Below are positions 1-11,081 of a stretch of DNA of 64,000 bases, one piece after another; positions within the stretch are counted from its first letter, which is position 1, and each line of letters begins with the position of its first letter. The notes beneath the pieces are model-generated. The model was not told the origin of the DNA and made no database searches. It was given only the letters and a program-made list of their open reading frames with translations. Source of the stretch: Lepidostoma basale (taxonomy: Eukaryota; Arthropoda; Insecta; Trichoptera; Lepidostomatidae). Location of the stretch: assembly GCA_022606425.2 (NCBI GenBank), contig JAHDVF020000751.1:382501-446500 (forward strand), given 5' to 3'. The position numbers and the translations under genes were made by a program.

Positions 1-180
1 GAAAAATATCTAAAATCTTAACCTTGTATTTATTATATTAATAAAGATATTGATGGTTATTAGAAGCAACGTATAGAAGATACCCATCATAGGGAAGGGA
101 GGGTTAAAGGTCAAATATAGTCAAATTCGGAAATATCGACGCATGTATGAGTTCTGAAAAGTTTATAAAAGTAACTAACT

Positions 181-770
181 AACTAACCATCACGCCGTCT
201 CCCCGAAGGGGTAGGCAGAAAGAATGGACTGCCACACTTTTCTTTCCTTACATATTTCTCTCGCTTCCTCAACATTCATACATCGTGTCATGCACGCGCG
301 TCGATTTCTCTGACTCCTCACATGGCCGACATTCAATATTTGATTTATTTGATCGTGCCACGTTTTCCTTCGGTCTTCCTCTATTTCTGGTTCCATTTAC
401 ATCATTAACATATAATTTTTTTACCATTCTTTCTTCATTCATTCTTTCCATATGTCCAAACCATCTTAATGATCCTTTCATTATTTTGTTCATGACACCA
501 TCATTCGCACCGCATTCACTTCTTATATTTTCATTCGACACTCTATCATACACAGAGTATTCACACATTCGTCTAAGAGATCTCATTTCTAATGCATTTA
601 TTCTACTTTCATCCTTCTTTTGCCAGTTCCATGCTTCGCTTTCCATACATAAGGGTCGGTAGAAGAACACCATTGTGCACTGCCATTCTAGCTTTTTTTG
701 ATTGGTTTTTGTTTGCGATGACAACTTTAAGTGCACCATTCACTTTGTTGCCTGCCCCAACCCTTCTATA
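181..770 (-). mobile_element. RTE-type LINE 3' fragment (family A)
   Basis: The minus strand encodes the C-terminal end of a non-LTR retrotransposon protein: a SEAWNWQKKDES-like stretch, then SLRRMC, GSLRWFGHMERM, and a terminal SAYPFGETA. The order is the same as in the better copy at 57864-58358. The copy is broken near its start by a frameshift, so two overlapping reading frames carry the match. Its 3' end is a run of TAAC units on the plus strand, like the simple-repeat tails of RTE elements. It is a 5'-truncated, dead copy. The clade call is from memory of such C-terminal regions and was not searched. Confidence 0.8.
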
Positions 771-1164
771 AAATTATGTTTGAATAAACGAATGTGGCGG
801 TTTATCCTATAACCGTAGTAACGGTTGAAATGGCCTGTTTGAAAGATAGTTTCCTTAAATTATCAGTGACGTCATCGTTATTAACGTTGTTAGATAAGAT
901 TTTATGTTTAATGAACATAGTTTAGAAAATATAGGATAATACCGGGTCTACTCTCTTGCGTCATTGCGGTCCATTTGTATGCGCCGCTGCAAGCCTCAGG
1001 CAAGCAGTAACTAGCCACCTAATGACGTCATGCAGTATCTCCCGAGCTTACTGCGTGCTAACCTCGCCGTGTTTTGAAATGATATATCTTGGGATATAAC
1101 GAGTATATTCGGAATTTGAAAGTGTGATATTTTTCAATTAAAAAAAAGCCCATTTTTATAACTA
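770..1164. other. Unassigned AT-rich stretch
   Basis: No reading frame or repeat that I recognise. It contains the short motif TGACGTCAT near 868 and 1022, which I could not tie to a gene. Confidence 0.4.
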
Positions 1165-1240
1165 ACTAACTAACTAACTAACCATCAATGCCGTCTCCCC
1201 GAAAGGGTAGGCAGAAAGAATGGACTGTCACACTTTTACT
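1165..1240 (-). mobile_element. RTE family A, 3'-terminal stub
   Basis: Only the last roughly 60 bases of family A are present: the TAAC tail, then the GCCGTCTCCCCGAAAGGG stretch that encodes the protein's last residues on the minus strand. It is severely 5'-truncated, as expected of an abortive target-primed insertion. Confidence 0.7.
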
Positions 1241-1559
1241 AATACGGCACTCCACAAAATAAATCTAAAACAAATAATATAAAATACAATGATATAAAAT
1301 AAAATAACAAAATAAAAATATTTTAGCACAAAATGTTCTTTTTAGATGGTGCACATATTGTCTATTTAATTTATGTTCCACGAATCCACCGTTTTTTTTT
1401 AATTTAGCACATAATGTAATGACACATAATGTTTTTTTCGATGTTGCACATGTTGACATGGACGATCCGGACTTTTGTGTTTATTTAATTTTTGCCCATT
1501 TTTATCATTATTTATATTTTTATTATTATTATTATTGTTGTTATCATTATTATTATTAA

Positions 1560-1940
1560 GCAAGATCAGAATTTATAAAACATGCGTGCGACCTATCATG
1601 ACGTACGCTGTAGAGACGCGGGCTGACACTGTGTGAACCAAGGGACTACTAAGAACATCGGAGATGAAGGTCCTAAGATCAATTACTGGAAAAACCCTCA
1701 GAGATCGTGTCCGCAACGTAAACATAAGAAAAACTTGCGAAATAGAGGATATCGTTCAGTGGAGTAGATCCAGAAGAAGACACTGGAGGGACCATGTAGC
1801 CCGAATTGATGGTGATAGACTTGCATATACAGCCGCTTATGAAATCCCTTTACACACAGCTTTATCTCATCATCCGACCAGATATGATTTCTGTGTCCCA
1901 GATCGTCAGATCTATTAAAAGAAGAAGAAGAAGAAGATTA
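1560..1940 (+). mobile_element. RTE-type LINE 3' fragment (family C)
   Basis: The plus strand encodes a decayed RT C-terminal region: YKTCVRPIMTYAVETRAD, then MKVLRSITGKTLRDRVRN, then the region around the SRRRHWRDHVARIDGDR stretch. It ends in a (GAA)n run at about 1919-1937, the tail seen in other copies of this family at 4685-4920 and 58755-59075. Stop codons and a frameshift make it non-functional. Confidence 0.75.
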
Positions 1941-2042
1941 TAATTAATTCTTCATATAAAGCACTCAATTTGTGGATAGACATTTTAAATAATTATATAA
2001 ATAAAATAACTTTGTATTTAACCACGGTAGGGTTATTATATT

Positions 2043-2086
2043 GATGCCAACTAGTTTCGCTTGGATCCAAGCTTCATCAGGGCAGT
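2043..2086 (-). ncRNA. Hammerhead-ribozyme-like motif, left arm
   Basis: Read on the minus strand it contains CTGATGA, a hairpin with GCTTG/CAAGC arms, GAAA, the palindrome ACTAGT and then TT. Flanking TGCC and GGCA can pair as stem I. This is the order of a type I hammerhead with a very short stem III, as described for Penelope-like elements and retrozymes. One extra A lies between CTGATGA and stem II compared with the textbook core, so cleavage activity is uncertain. Confidence 0.55.
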
Positions 2087-2105
2087 ATAATAACTGTTAT
2101 TATAC

Positions 2106-2145
2106 TGCCCTGATGAAGCTTGGGTTCAAGCGAAACTAGTTGGCA
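2106..2145 (+). ncRNA. Hammerhead-ribozyme-like motif, right arm
   Basis: Plus-strand partner of the copy at 2043-2086: TGCC, CTGATGA (2110-2116), a stem II hairpin, GAAA (2132-2135), palindromic stem III, then TT and GGCA (2142-2145). The predicted cleavage position would follow the T at 2141. It has the same one-base insertion before stem II. Confidence 0.55.
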
Positions 2146-2218
2146 TCAATAAAATAACCCTACCGTGGTTAAATACAAAGTCATTTTATTTATATAATTA
2201 TTTAAGATTATAATTATT

Positions 2219-2757
2219 TTGTTGAATCGCTCTTTACATCATTACAGCGCGAGCCAAACAGATGTAAAGGGTATAACTATCATATTGATTTTCGTGACAT
2301 GTGATAGGTAGCTAATCAATTCTTTACAGCTTCGAAGAGATGGGCATCTCATTATCCATTTCTTTAAATAAATCAGGGGATATTTCGAGAACTCGGCCGT
2401 GCTAGAGGCAGGTAGAATTTTTGTCCCTGAAAGATTTCTCCGACAGCATAGATTGTTTTACCTACCGGCCACCAGAACCTGGTGACACCGGTGGGAAGAG
2501 CAATTAGTCTGCGCGCGATCTCCTCGGAGATCGATGTCTTTCATATTAGTGAAGGTACGTTCAGGAGACAAATACTCTTGATTTTAGAAAGTATCTTGTC
2601 TTCCTAATGTCGAACCATCTCTAATATGTTCCTGGTATTATGTTGTATGTGTATAATATCTTACCTGTACTCAATAGATGCCTTAAACATTTATGCTGTT
2701 TGTAATGTCTTTTGAGTAAATAAACTGATTTGAGTTGATTTGATTTGATTTGATATA
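2219..2757 (+). repeat. Dispersed repeat R1 with (TTGAT)n tail
   Basis: This begins GTTGAATCGCTCTTTA and ends in a run of TTGAT units after AGTAAATAAACTGATT. Its first part recurs at 56868-56965, and its second part at 49493-49820 and 57125-57245. The polar organisation and simple-repeat tail suggest a retroposon (SINE or LINE 3' end). The 56868 copy contains a tRNA-like promoter that this copy lacks, so the copies may be mosaics. Confidence 0.65.
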
Positions 2758-3660
2758 TGTATTTTTGGCTTATAATCATATAGCTAGGTGTATATATACC
2801 AGAAGATATCTACATATTTTTTGTATGAATTTTAAGCCGGGCTTAATCACTATGAAGTATGTTACTATTCGATGTGTCACGAACTTAATTTCTATTGTCA
2901 GAATGTTATTTGTCATTTACGTTATGTGCAGAAATGTTAGGAAAAGAAACATTACGCAATTTCTTTACATACTTTTATTTAAAATTCATTTCGTCGTTAG
3001 CAAATTTATTATTATTGTCTATTTACAGCTTAATTCTTATCAATTATATTTCTTCTTGTATTTGTAAATACATTATTATATTATAAAAAACATGAGTTTG
3101 ATGACGCAGAAAATTATTTTTGAATAGATTTAAAATGCGCCTAAAACGGGATTTAAAATCAATTAATTCTCGAAATTAATTTAAAATGATAAAACTCTTT
3201 TGATCCGGATTATCGTGGCCCTCTAATAATAATCGGACGGGCTTGCCTTACTGGTTGACCATAGACACGCCACTATTCCTGATATTACATTGAAATTTGC
3301 ATCGGTATAGTCAGAGAATGATTAATTGTTCATTAATTCACATAGTTAGATCGTATACGTACATTAAAAGTTCCGTAAGAAAGTCTATTCAGCAGAACGA
3401 TTTAAATATCAATTTATATTCAGAAGAAAAATAACAAAACGACAACAATTTATCTTAACGACAGTTTGAAACTAAATTCGTTAACTGGAATGGTCGCTGA
3501 TGGCATAAAAACTTGCCAACAATATTCATTTTAATTTAAAAACTCGACGTACGTTCTACATAGGAGTAGAATATAAATCAGGTTGCCAGATTTAATGTTA
3601 TGGATATATAGACAGAGTCGAAAGACGAACTGCAAAGACTTTTAAATAGATTTCAGACAT
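2757..3660. other. AT-rich stretch without recognised features
   Basis: Open frames of 63 and 105 codons occur here but are lysine/isoleucine/tyrosine-rich with no domain signature. I regard them as chance frames in AT-rich DNA. Confidence 0.5.
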
Positions 3661-3734
3661 CGGCCGCTAACTTCAATGAAGTCAGTCCCGTGGATTCTGG
3701 GGGGGCAAAAAACAGACAAAAAACAGGAAGAAAA

Positions 3735-4325
3735 ACTGATTGATTGTTGCTACATACAATATTTCTTTATGCTGCTGAAACTTGGACAGTGAAATCCCGT
3801 GACCACGCCAGGATTGACGCCTTTGAAATATGATGTTGGCGTCGCATGGTGAGGATACCGTAGACTCAACATTGGTTCGGAGCAGAATCAAAAGTGGTTG
3901 ATGTGAAGTCCTCACGAGGCGAGGCAAGGCGTTATGCTGGAGAGTGTTCCGAAAAAAATTCTACATGAAAGAATATGGTAGCTATCTGTATCTCTATCCC
4001 ACGGCATTTCTTTTGGGAATGTTTGGGATCAAATACTGAAATAAGTAGAAGGTCGGGAGTAACAGATGTCATCAAAAGGGTAGCTAAGCTTAAATGGTCA
4101 TTTGCGGGACATGTTGCCAGATTGGCAGACGATAGATGGACCAGAAGGTTGGTGGAGTGGACACTCTGCGAATATAAAAGAAACAGAGGGATACCCCCCA
4201 CACGATGGTCCGATGACATTCGAAGAATTATTGATGGGAAATGTACAATACAGGAATACGTGGAGAAATATTGTGGAGGCCTATGTCCAGCAGTTGACGA
4301 CAACGGCTGTTTAAGTAAGTAAGTA
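3735..4325 (+). mobile_element. RTE-type LINE 3' fragment (family B-like)
   Basis: The plus strand shows AAETWTVKSRDHARIDAFE and, in another frame from about 3975, AKLKWSFAGHVARLADDRW followed by TRRLVEWTLCEYKRNRG and a terminal tract ending in GTAAG repeats. A short extra segment interrupts the two blocks. This is the C-terminal 'AKLKWxWAGHVAR' region common to RTE elements. It is degenerate. Confidence 0.7.
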
Positions 4326-4429
4326 ATATAGTGAAAATTGATGACATAGTGAGATTGAGTAGGCAGATAGACCCGATAAAACGATGTTTTTTTTTTTTAA
4401 ACTGCTTTCACGTTTTGTCTTTATTTCGA

Positions 4430-4470
4430 CAGCGACCGGTTTCATCAGACTAGCTGGCTTCGACAGACTG
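4430..4470 (-). ncRNA. Hammerhead-like motif variant, copy 1
   Basis: Minus strand: CAGT, CTGTCGA, an imperfect stem, GAAA, the palindrome ACCGGT, C, then GCTG. Stem I pairs with one G-U. The core departs from CTGANGA at two positions, so it is probably inactive, but the layout matches the other copies. A second copy lies 190 bp away in the same orientation. Confidence 0.4.
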
Positions 4471-4619
4471 GTCTGTCGATGCCTCTGTGTGGTCTGTAGA
4501 TAAAAAAACATCAAGTTAATTAAATGTTTCAACTGAAATCTCTCGGTGGAAATTCATTTTAAATAATAATTAAACAAAACTATGTTTTATAACAACTTCC
4601 ACATTTGTCTTTATTTCGA

Positions 4620-4661
4620 CAGTGACCGGTTTCGCCAGGCTCTCTGGCATCGACAGACTGG
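4620..4661 (-). ncRNA. Hammerhead-like motif variant, copy 2
   Basis: Minus strand: CAGT, CTGTCGA, hairpin GCCAG/CTGGC, GAAA, ACCGGT, C, ACTG. Stem I is a perfect ACTG/CAGT pair and stem II a perfect 5-bp hairpin, although both differ in sequence from the copies at 2 kb and 59.5 kb. With the copy at 4430 it forms a direct tandem pair, both followed by the shared TTTATTTCGACAG context on the plus strand. Confidence 0.45.
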
Positions 4662-4684
4662 TGATACTGCCATTCGCTCTCTTC

Positions 4685-4920
4685 CTTATATACAAATAGA
4701 TCAGGGGTGCCAAACAGACGATTCTAAGGAACTACATCGAGAATAAGGATTCAGCGAGGATTCCCAAGATTGTGATGCACGAGACTCCAGAGGGCTGTCG
4801 ACCACCAGAACGACTACCAAAGAGATGGAGAGAATACTGGACGTGTTCATCACATGAAGAAATGTGATATCCTGTATATACAGATCGCCAGATCTATAAT
4901 GAATGGGGAAGAAGAAGATG
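4685..4920 (+). mobile_element. RTE-type LINE 3' end (family C)
   Basis: The conserved coding tail RDSRGLSTTRTTTKEMER and a closing GAAGAAGAAGATG run match the copy at 58755-59075. Only about 230 bp of the element is present. Confidence 0.65.
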
Positions 4921-4924
4921 AATA

Positions 4925-5448
4925 ATTGAATATGATTATGAATGATTGGAGTTATTGTTAGGAATAAGAAAAAGTCCACTCTCAATTTTTACGCGTATAT
5001 TTATACTTTATACTCTGTTTAGGCTCAAATGATACACTGCGTCACAGATGCACTGCTGCATATAGGCTAGTAAATATTCGGACGAAATTCGGTAAAACGT
5101 TAATTTGTATGCTAAGCAGAGTCATAATGGATTACTTTGCATAGAAATGGACACAGCACAATCTAATCGTTTCATCTCCCCGATAATGTGCGCTGATTAC
5201 GCTCAGAATGGGTAATCCGAGCGTTTTAATTGATGACTTCAATACAATTTGAACAAACATGACCTGGTGACAAAAGCGTTAAAAATAAAGCTAAAATATT
5301 ACTCTCATAAAATTATACCCGTGAAGTGAGTTAAGTATTTACATTTTTAACGAACTAAAACAATTTGTTTGATACGTTCTTTTAAAATTCATAACATCCA
5401 ATATAAATTGGTTTTCCATTAATCAAAACACTGTGGAACATTATGTAA
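4925..5448. other. Unassigned stretch
   Basis: No gene, long inverted repeat or recognisable transposon sequence was found here. Confidence 0.4.
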
Positions 5449-5564
5449 CCCTTTTGTGCTCATTTTTTTTTCTTTTTTTAATGGCATTCATATTTATATA
5501 AAAATGTGTTTTGTTTTCTTTTCTTTAATGTATTTTTTGGAGGGCGTTTTTATGTAGGAAATTT

Positions 5565-6862
5565 ATTTTCCTACGTATCAGTAGGAAGCTTAGATCCTAT
5601 ATAAAAGCGAATCGTATTGGATATTTAGAATGTTTTTATTTACATATTAACCCTAAACGTACCGTGTTCAAAACAAAACGCTCACTCCCATGTGATCAAT
5701 TCAGTTGACCGCTAACTTTATCTAAATATCAAGCATATGACTCGATGAATCAAAATTTAATTTATGTCATCTTGTAGGGAATTTCACTAGGAATAGATCG
5801 ATATCTATAACATACTCGTACATGGATTATTTGAAAAACATATCATTATTAATTTTTTTCTGGAACCATGCGATTTCTGATATAGAATGCGAGACAGCAT
5901 ATGAACAACTGACACCAAGTATGAACTTGTCTCGCCCCGCCGCGCCGTGGCGCTTTAATTTTACGTATGATAAAGGCACCTAGGCAAAATGTATAGTACG
6001 TTCAAGACAACGAGTACGTATTAATATTTGTCCCTTTTGGTAAAGTGTTAATATTTTCACAGTTCTAATATTATTAAGTTGCGTGCTGCATTTCCGTCCA
6101 CAGTCAGTATTATTACGTACCTATTAGAAAAGGCCAAACATATAATTTATAATACGTTCAAAACAGCGAGTAAGTATTTGTCACTTTTGATAAAGTTGTA
6201 AATATTAGCAAAACAAATTCTACCTTAACACGAATGAAGGTGAGGGCAGTCTTAAAATTTTTTTTTTTTTGGGATGAAGGAAGTAATTTTTTGCTTTTTT
6301 TTATTACGAAATATTGAGAATACTTCAATGGAGGATTACAATTTTTTTTATAATATTAGGGTCCATAGGTTTTAAGAAAATCAACTTTAAATTGGCAGTG
6401 GAAACTCAATTGACCACATGGCAACGCGACGCCTAAAGAAAAAAAAATTTGAAAAAATTTAACAGTTAATTATTATTATTATTATTGATCGAAGTTGGTA
6501 CCTCTGGTCGGAACTATAGAAGTTAAATTTCATGGATAAATAACAATGTGGCTGTCTTTGATAAAAAAAGTCAGCAAAAAGGGGTTGTAAAATTAAAAGT
6601 TAGGGGTAAAAAAATGTCTCGGTAGTTCCGACGAGACATGTCTTTAGATTAAGAATTTTCAAGAATTTTTGATTTCAGATAACATCAAGAGCTAAATTCA
6701 CCACCCACGCGCTTTTTTTCGAGGTGCCAACTTCGATCAATAATAATAATAAACTATTAAATTTGTTCTGTTTCTTGAATATGTAAATAAAAACATCTTA
6801 AATATCCAAAACGATTCGCTTTTATATAGGATCTAAGCTTCCTACTGATACGTAGTCGATAA
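5565..6862. repeat. Inverted arms (about 85 bp) bounding a 1.1 kb insert
   Basis: The left arm at 5565-5650 and the right arm at 6777-6862 are reverse complements, both carrying the GGATCTAAGCTTCCTACTGA stretch or its complement. The right arm is the authentic piggyBac-like interior, so the left arm is an inverted duplicate. The enclosed DNA has no recognised coding. Confidence 0.6.
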
Positions 6863-6947
6863 GTGCGATCTCATTGTGCGTAAGAAAAAATTATACACAT
6901 ATTTATTAAATATTTTATTTGAAATAAAAAACATTAAAATGATTTTT

Positions 6948-7330
6948 AACTAACTAACTAACTACTTACTAACTAACTAACCATCACGCCGTTGTAGGCA
7001 GAGAGGATGGATCGCCACAATGCTCTGTCCTGACATACCTCTCGGGATTCTTCTACATTCATACATCGTACCATGCACGAACGTCGATTATTCCGACTTC
7101 GAATGTGACCGCCTTTTAGTAATTGATTAATTTGGTCATGCCATGTTTTCCTCAGTCGTCCTCGGCTTCCTTTTCCACTCACGCTGCTTGTGTACCACTT
7201 TTTAACCATTCTACTCTCATCCATTCGTTCCATATGTCCAAACCATCTCAGGGATCCTTTTTTCAATTTTATCCATGATGCAGTCATCTGCCTTTCATTT
7301 CTTTCTTATTTCATCGTTCGGTATTCTATC
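6948..7330 (-). mobile_element. RTE-type LINE 3' fragment (family A)
   Basis: The minus strand carries KGSLRWFGHMERMDESRM, then the TWHDQINQLLKGGHIRS region and CMNVEESREVCQDRALW. Its 3' end is a TAAC tail at about 6948-6980. It lies inside the piggyBac-like nest, so it postdates that insertion. Confidence 0.8.
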
Positions 7331-7469
7331 ATACAACATTCTATCAACTATCATACAAACGATTTCTCTAAAAATAAATCACATTTTCTGTTATGAAATT
7401 AAATCACCAGCTCATAAAATCATGTATAATATATCAATATTAAATCATGTCTATATCATACAGTGAAAT

Positions 7470-7978
7470 AAACAACAACAACAACAACAAACCATCACGC
7501 CGTTTCCCCGTAGGAGTAGGCAGAGAGAATGGACCGCCACACTACTCTATTCTGGCACACCTCTCTAGCTTGCTCCACATTCATACAGCGAGTCATACAC
7601 GCACGTCGATTCTTCCGACTTCTAACATGACCAACCTTTAAAATTGGATTAATTTGGTCATGCCATATTTTCCTCGGTCTGCTTCGACTCCGTACTCCAT
7701 TTACATAATTAAGAGTATATTTTCTTAACCATTCTTTCTCCTTCCATGCGCTTCATATGTCCGAGCCAACGCAGCGATCCTTTCATAATTTTGTTTATAA
7801 TGTCTTCTTCCGCTCTACATTCCTTTCTTATATCAGCATTTGAGATTCTGTAGTATATCGTTCTACTACACATACGTCGTAGGGACCTCATCTCTACCGC
7901 ATTTATTTTGCTTTCATCCTTCTTCTGCCAGTTCCATGCTTCGCTTCCATGCATTAGGGTTGGGACCAGAGCTCCGTT
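7470..7978 (-). mobile_element. RTE-type LINE 3' fragment (family A, AAC tail)
   Basis: The minus strand encodes MHGSEAWNWQKKDESKINAV, then SLRRMC and GSLRWLGHMKRMEGERM, then a frameshifted remainder. Its 3' tail is (AAC)n instead of TAAC, marking a sub-family also seen at 27615-28060. It splits the piggyBac-like sequence. Confidence 0.8.
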
Positions 7979-8353
7979 GTGAACGTGAAATAAAAAATGT
8001 CTATAAAACTCAAATCAATCATCATTATTCTTATTTACTTGAAAGTTTTGTCAAAATATTAGAAAACATGTTATTTGACGAACGACACTCAAAAACAAAA
8101 TAACACTTGTTTTTTAAAATTCAACTGCCACTTAAAAGTTCTACCGATAAAGCTAGTAAATGTTTAATCGTAATACGCAATAATGGCGCTAGATAACTGG
8201 AGTGAATAAACTTAGGAAAAGTAATTCCCACTAATCTTTTTAAAGCAAATTCGAAAGTGGGAATACGTATTCCCACCAGCCACGAAAGGGTTAAGACATA
8301 ATAGTTATTGTTTTATCTCTTTATTATGGGTTTACATTTTTCTCAATTATATA

Positions 8354-9236
8354 GGGTGTTTTTTTAGAGGTATACAATACATATTCAAAATGAAAAAAAA
8401 AAACACATTAAAATAAATTGTATCTCAAAAGAGTCGAAGATGCAAATTGGAAACAGAATATGGTGGTCGAGGCGTTTACAGGACTTATGACCTGTCATTA
8501 GTTGGGTTAAGCGCACGCTTTATGTAATACAACATTCCCCATTCCGCCCTTCTTACGACCACCATGTCTGACAATTTTTCGGAAGATGTATATATGCTAC
8601 AAAGTTGCACCACATTTTTTAGTTCAATCTACACTAGCGCCATCTATTAATATTGGATAAAGCATACCACCATATTCTGTTTCCAATTTGCATCTTCGTC
8701 TCTATTGAGATACAATTAATCCTTAAAATGATAACCCGCAATGGGTAAAATCGAGTATTCGTCTAAAAGTATTTGTATACATTCAAAACATTAAAATAAT
8801 GTTAATGAGTATTGGTTTTATTTAATAGATAATTTTATGCCATTATTGTTTAAATATGATTTCGGGAATATGAGCGCCACGGCTAGCTCGAATGAAGCGC
8901 AATCGTGAAATCCAATTTTCGACAATTGTCGTCTTTGTAGATGCGTATCATCCACTAGAGTGTACGTGTTGCGAAAACGATCCATGGTCTTCCGAATAAG
9001 TTGCTCGGATGGACGATCATGTCAATTGTAAAATTGACGTAGTGTACGATAAGTTTGGCGAACCAAACCACTCTTTAAAAATTAATTTGCACAATTTGTA
9101 AGCGCTGTTCTGACGTCAGTCTATTCATGGTGAAATGGCAAAACGTATTGACTACAAATCAACTATCAACTGTCAAATTAACAGTCTGTAGAAACAATGT
9201 TGCCAGTTTAAAAACCAAACCTTAAAAAATAACACT
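8354..9236 (-). mobile_element. Mariner-like non-autonomous element
   Basis: The ends are GGGTGTTTTTTTAGAGG on the left and the complementary AT-rich end on the right, next to TA dinucleotides. The minus strand retains the start of a transposase-like protein (MNRLTSEQRLQIVQI) and a later block (TMDRF, then KLDF). The related copy at 28736-29460 shares the same start and downstream block, so both may descend from an internally deleted founder. A MITE sits inside it at 8413-8715. Confidence 0.7.
8413..8715. mobile_element. MITE family M1, inserted in the mariner-like element
   Basis: About 300 bp with terminal inverted repeats of roughly 50 bp beginning AATTGTATCTCAA and containing GATGCAAATTGGAAACAGAA. 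Other copies are at 12402-13262, 51983-52425 and 62450-62714. No coding capacity was seen. Confidence 0.75.
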
Positions 9237-9244
9237 CTTTATAA

Positions 9245-9869
9245 GTAGCTACTATCTGTGAAATGCGTTCTTTGTTAAATATTTGCCATCTAAGGCTAAC
9301 TTTAATCAGATTAAAAAGTCGTGCGTATTAGGATCTTAATTGTGTGTTTATTGATTTTAGACATTCGAGGATTTGGTATGTAAAAATAACGTTTTATTCA
9401 AAATGCGTCGATGAAGAAATGCCGCATAGCGATGTCAGATAGAGTTACGTTTGCTTAGCAGTCTTATTAAATAATGTAAACATGTAAATAGCGTGTTTCG
9501 CTTTGCTAAGAAATTATTTAATCAAAATTATGAATTTGATAATGCCCTAGCAAAGTTCAAAATATCATTCCCATAAAACATAATAAAACATTTAGAAAAC
9601 AAACGTTTTCAATCGTACTGATTATTTAATAAGGAGTTTTACATCATTGTTCAAGAAACAATATATCATCATTAAAAAAGGCAAATACCAGGACGTCATT
9701 AAGAAAGAATACGAAAATATTTTGAATACAAGAGAGCGAGAGAGGAATACTAGAGGAATTGTTGTATGACAGTAGTGTAGAAAACAAAAGGAAAACAATT
9801 TGGTGTTAATGTGAAATTTTTAATGAGAGTGAAAAAAAAGATTTTCCTTAATAGTTTTTACTTTTTATC
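9245..9869. other. Unassigned AT-rich stretch with a low-copy repeat
   Basis: About 9672-9830 resembles 55295-55760 (shared TTTTGAATA, AAGAGAGCGAGAGAGGAATAC and TTGTTGTATGAC blocks). This is a repeat family I cannot name; the 55 kb copy contains an RTE-like coding piece. The rest has no recognised feature. Confidence 0.45.
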
Positions 9870-10235
9870 TAACTAACCTAACTAAACATCACGCCGTCTT
9901 CCCGAAGAAGTAGATAGAAATAATGGACTGCCAAACGTTTCTTTCCTGACATATTTTTCTCGATTCCTCAACATTCATACGTTGTGTCATGCGCGCACGT
10001 CGATTTCTCCGACTCTTCACGTTAACGACATTCAGTATTTGATTTACTTCCTCTATTGCTTAGATCTTATATATACTTTTTTTAACCATCTTTTCTACAT
10101 TCATTCTTTCTATGTGTCCAAACATCATAATTTTTCTTTCATTATTTTGTTCATAAATTTTTCATTCGCACCGCATTCAATTTTTATATTTCGGTACTTA
10201 TTTGGCAAAAGGTCCCAGATGCGTTTTTTTAAATG
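9870..10235 (-). mobile_element. RTE family A, strongly decayed
   Basis: The TAAC-rich 3' end, ATCACGCCGTCTTCCCGAAG, and the downstream coding signature on the minus strand are recognisable, but the frame is riddled with deletions. A further scrap of the same family lies at about 10545-10605 (AATCGTCTAAGAGATCTCAT). Confidence 0.65.
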
Positions 10236-10980
10236 AGTTAAATATACCATCAGTATTATTTTCGCACACTTTATGTTTTGACAAAACGTTAGAGCAGTAG
10301 TTTTTTTTTCCATTTTTTATGTGTTTTATTTTATGCGCAATTCAACCCCTATTTTTTTTAAAATATGTGTATGTATTTTTTTAATTTAGTTACAGATATA
10401 TATTGAAGATAACCTTATGCATCGAAAATTGACATTTGAAATAAACAATTTGGAACAAAAATAATATTTTTATAAATAATCAAAATAATGTAAAAATCTT
10501 ATTTGTGCTCTCCTATAAAATTCATAAAAAAAAACAGTTGGGACCTTTTGGACACTCTATTATACACGTATTTTCCCCACAATCGTCTAAGAGATCTCAT
10601 TTCTGAGAATAATGTCGACTTTACAGTGAACAAATTTCCAGAAACAAGATAAATAAAAAATTCTACGTTTTCCAGAAACGAAATTTGTTATAACTTCTAA
10701 CATAAGATGAATTTAAATATACTATATATGTCTACATATTAAAATTCTTTCTAAATACTTGTATGCAGTGGCGTGCATTCAAAGCAAGCTTTGAACTGCA
10801 CTTGGCCATTGATCACATTTGAAAAAAGATCCTCACCAAAAGTCGGTTTGAGTTATTTATTGAGGCGATGTGGTCAGTTTTTTACGGTTCTTCCGCTTTT
10901 CTAAACGATTTATGGAATGCATTGTGTAGGTTTTTCTAAGTCAACAATGTTAAACTCACGAGTAAAATTATAATACTAAT

Positions 10981-11045
10981 ACAGTAAAACCTCGATATAA
11001 CGGACCTCTATTTAACGAACTTCGGATATAATGGACAAAAATCCG
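10981..11045 (+). mobile_element. Single terminus of a pogo/Tigger-like DNA transposon
   Basis: CAGTAAAACCTCGATATAAC after TA is a typical pogo-group terminal sequence. No matching opposite end was found before the adjacent RTE copy, so only one end survives. Confidence 0.5.
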
Positions 11046-11081
11046 ATCAAATATAAAAAAATTAAAAACGTCCTGTTAATA

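Larger units (their letters stand above)
1986..2205. repeat. 220-bp near-perfect inverted repeat with hammerhead-like motifs
   Basis: Two arms of about 100 bp face each other around a short AT-rich centre at about 2095-2104. The arms are nearly identical; one clear difference is GGATCC versus GGGTTC in the small hairpin loop. The high identity suggests a recent origin or ongoing conversion. Each arm carries one hammerhead-like core, annotated separately. No target-site duplication was obvious. Confidence 0.85.
5449..8290. mobile_element. Degenerate nested piggyBac-like element
   Basis: The right end (CACGAAAGGG followed by TTAA at 8291-8294) and the left end (CCCTTTTGTG, preceded by a mutated GTAA) match the compact copy at 48640-49198. 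Its inner sequence near 7377-7470 and 7985-8290 aligns with that copy. It has been invaded by at least two RTE family A fragments (6948-7330 and 7470-7978) and by a segment bounded by inverted arms at 5565-5650 and 6777-6862. Boundaries inside the nest are approximate. Confidence 0.6.

Noticed and set aside
3682..3927. 81-codon minus-strand frame near 3.7 kb
   Set aside because: It is the antisense shadow of an RTE fragment on the plus strand.
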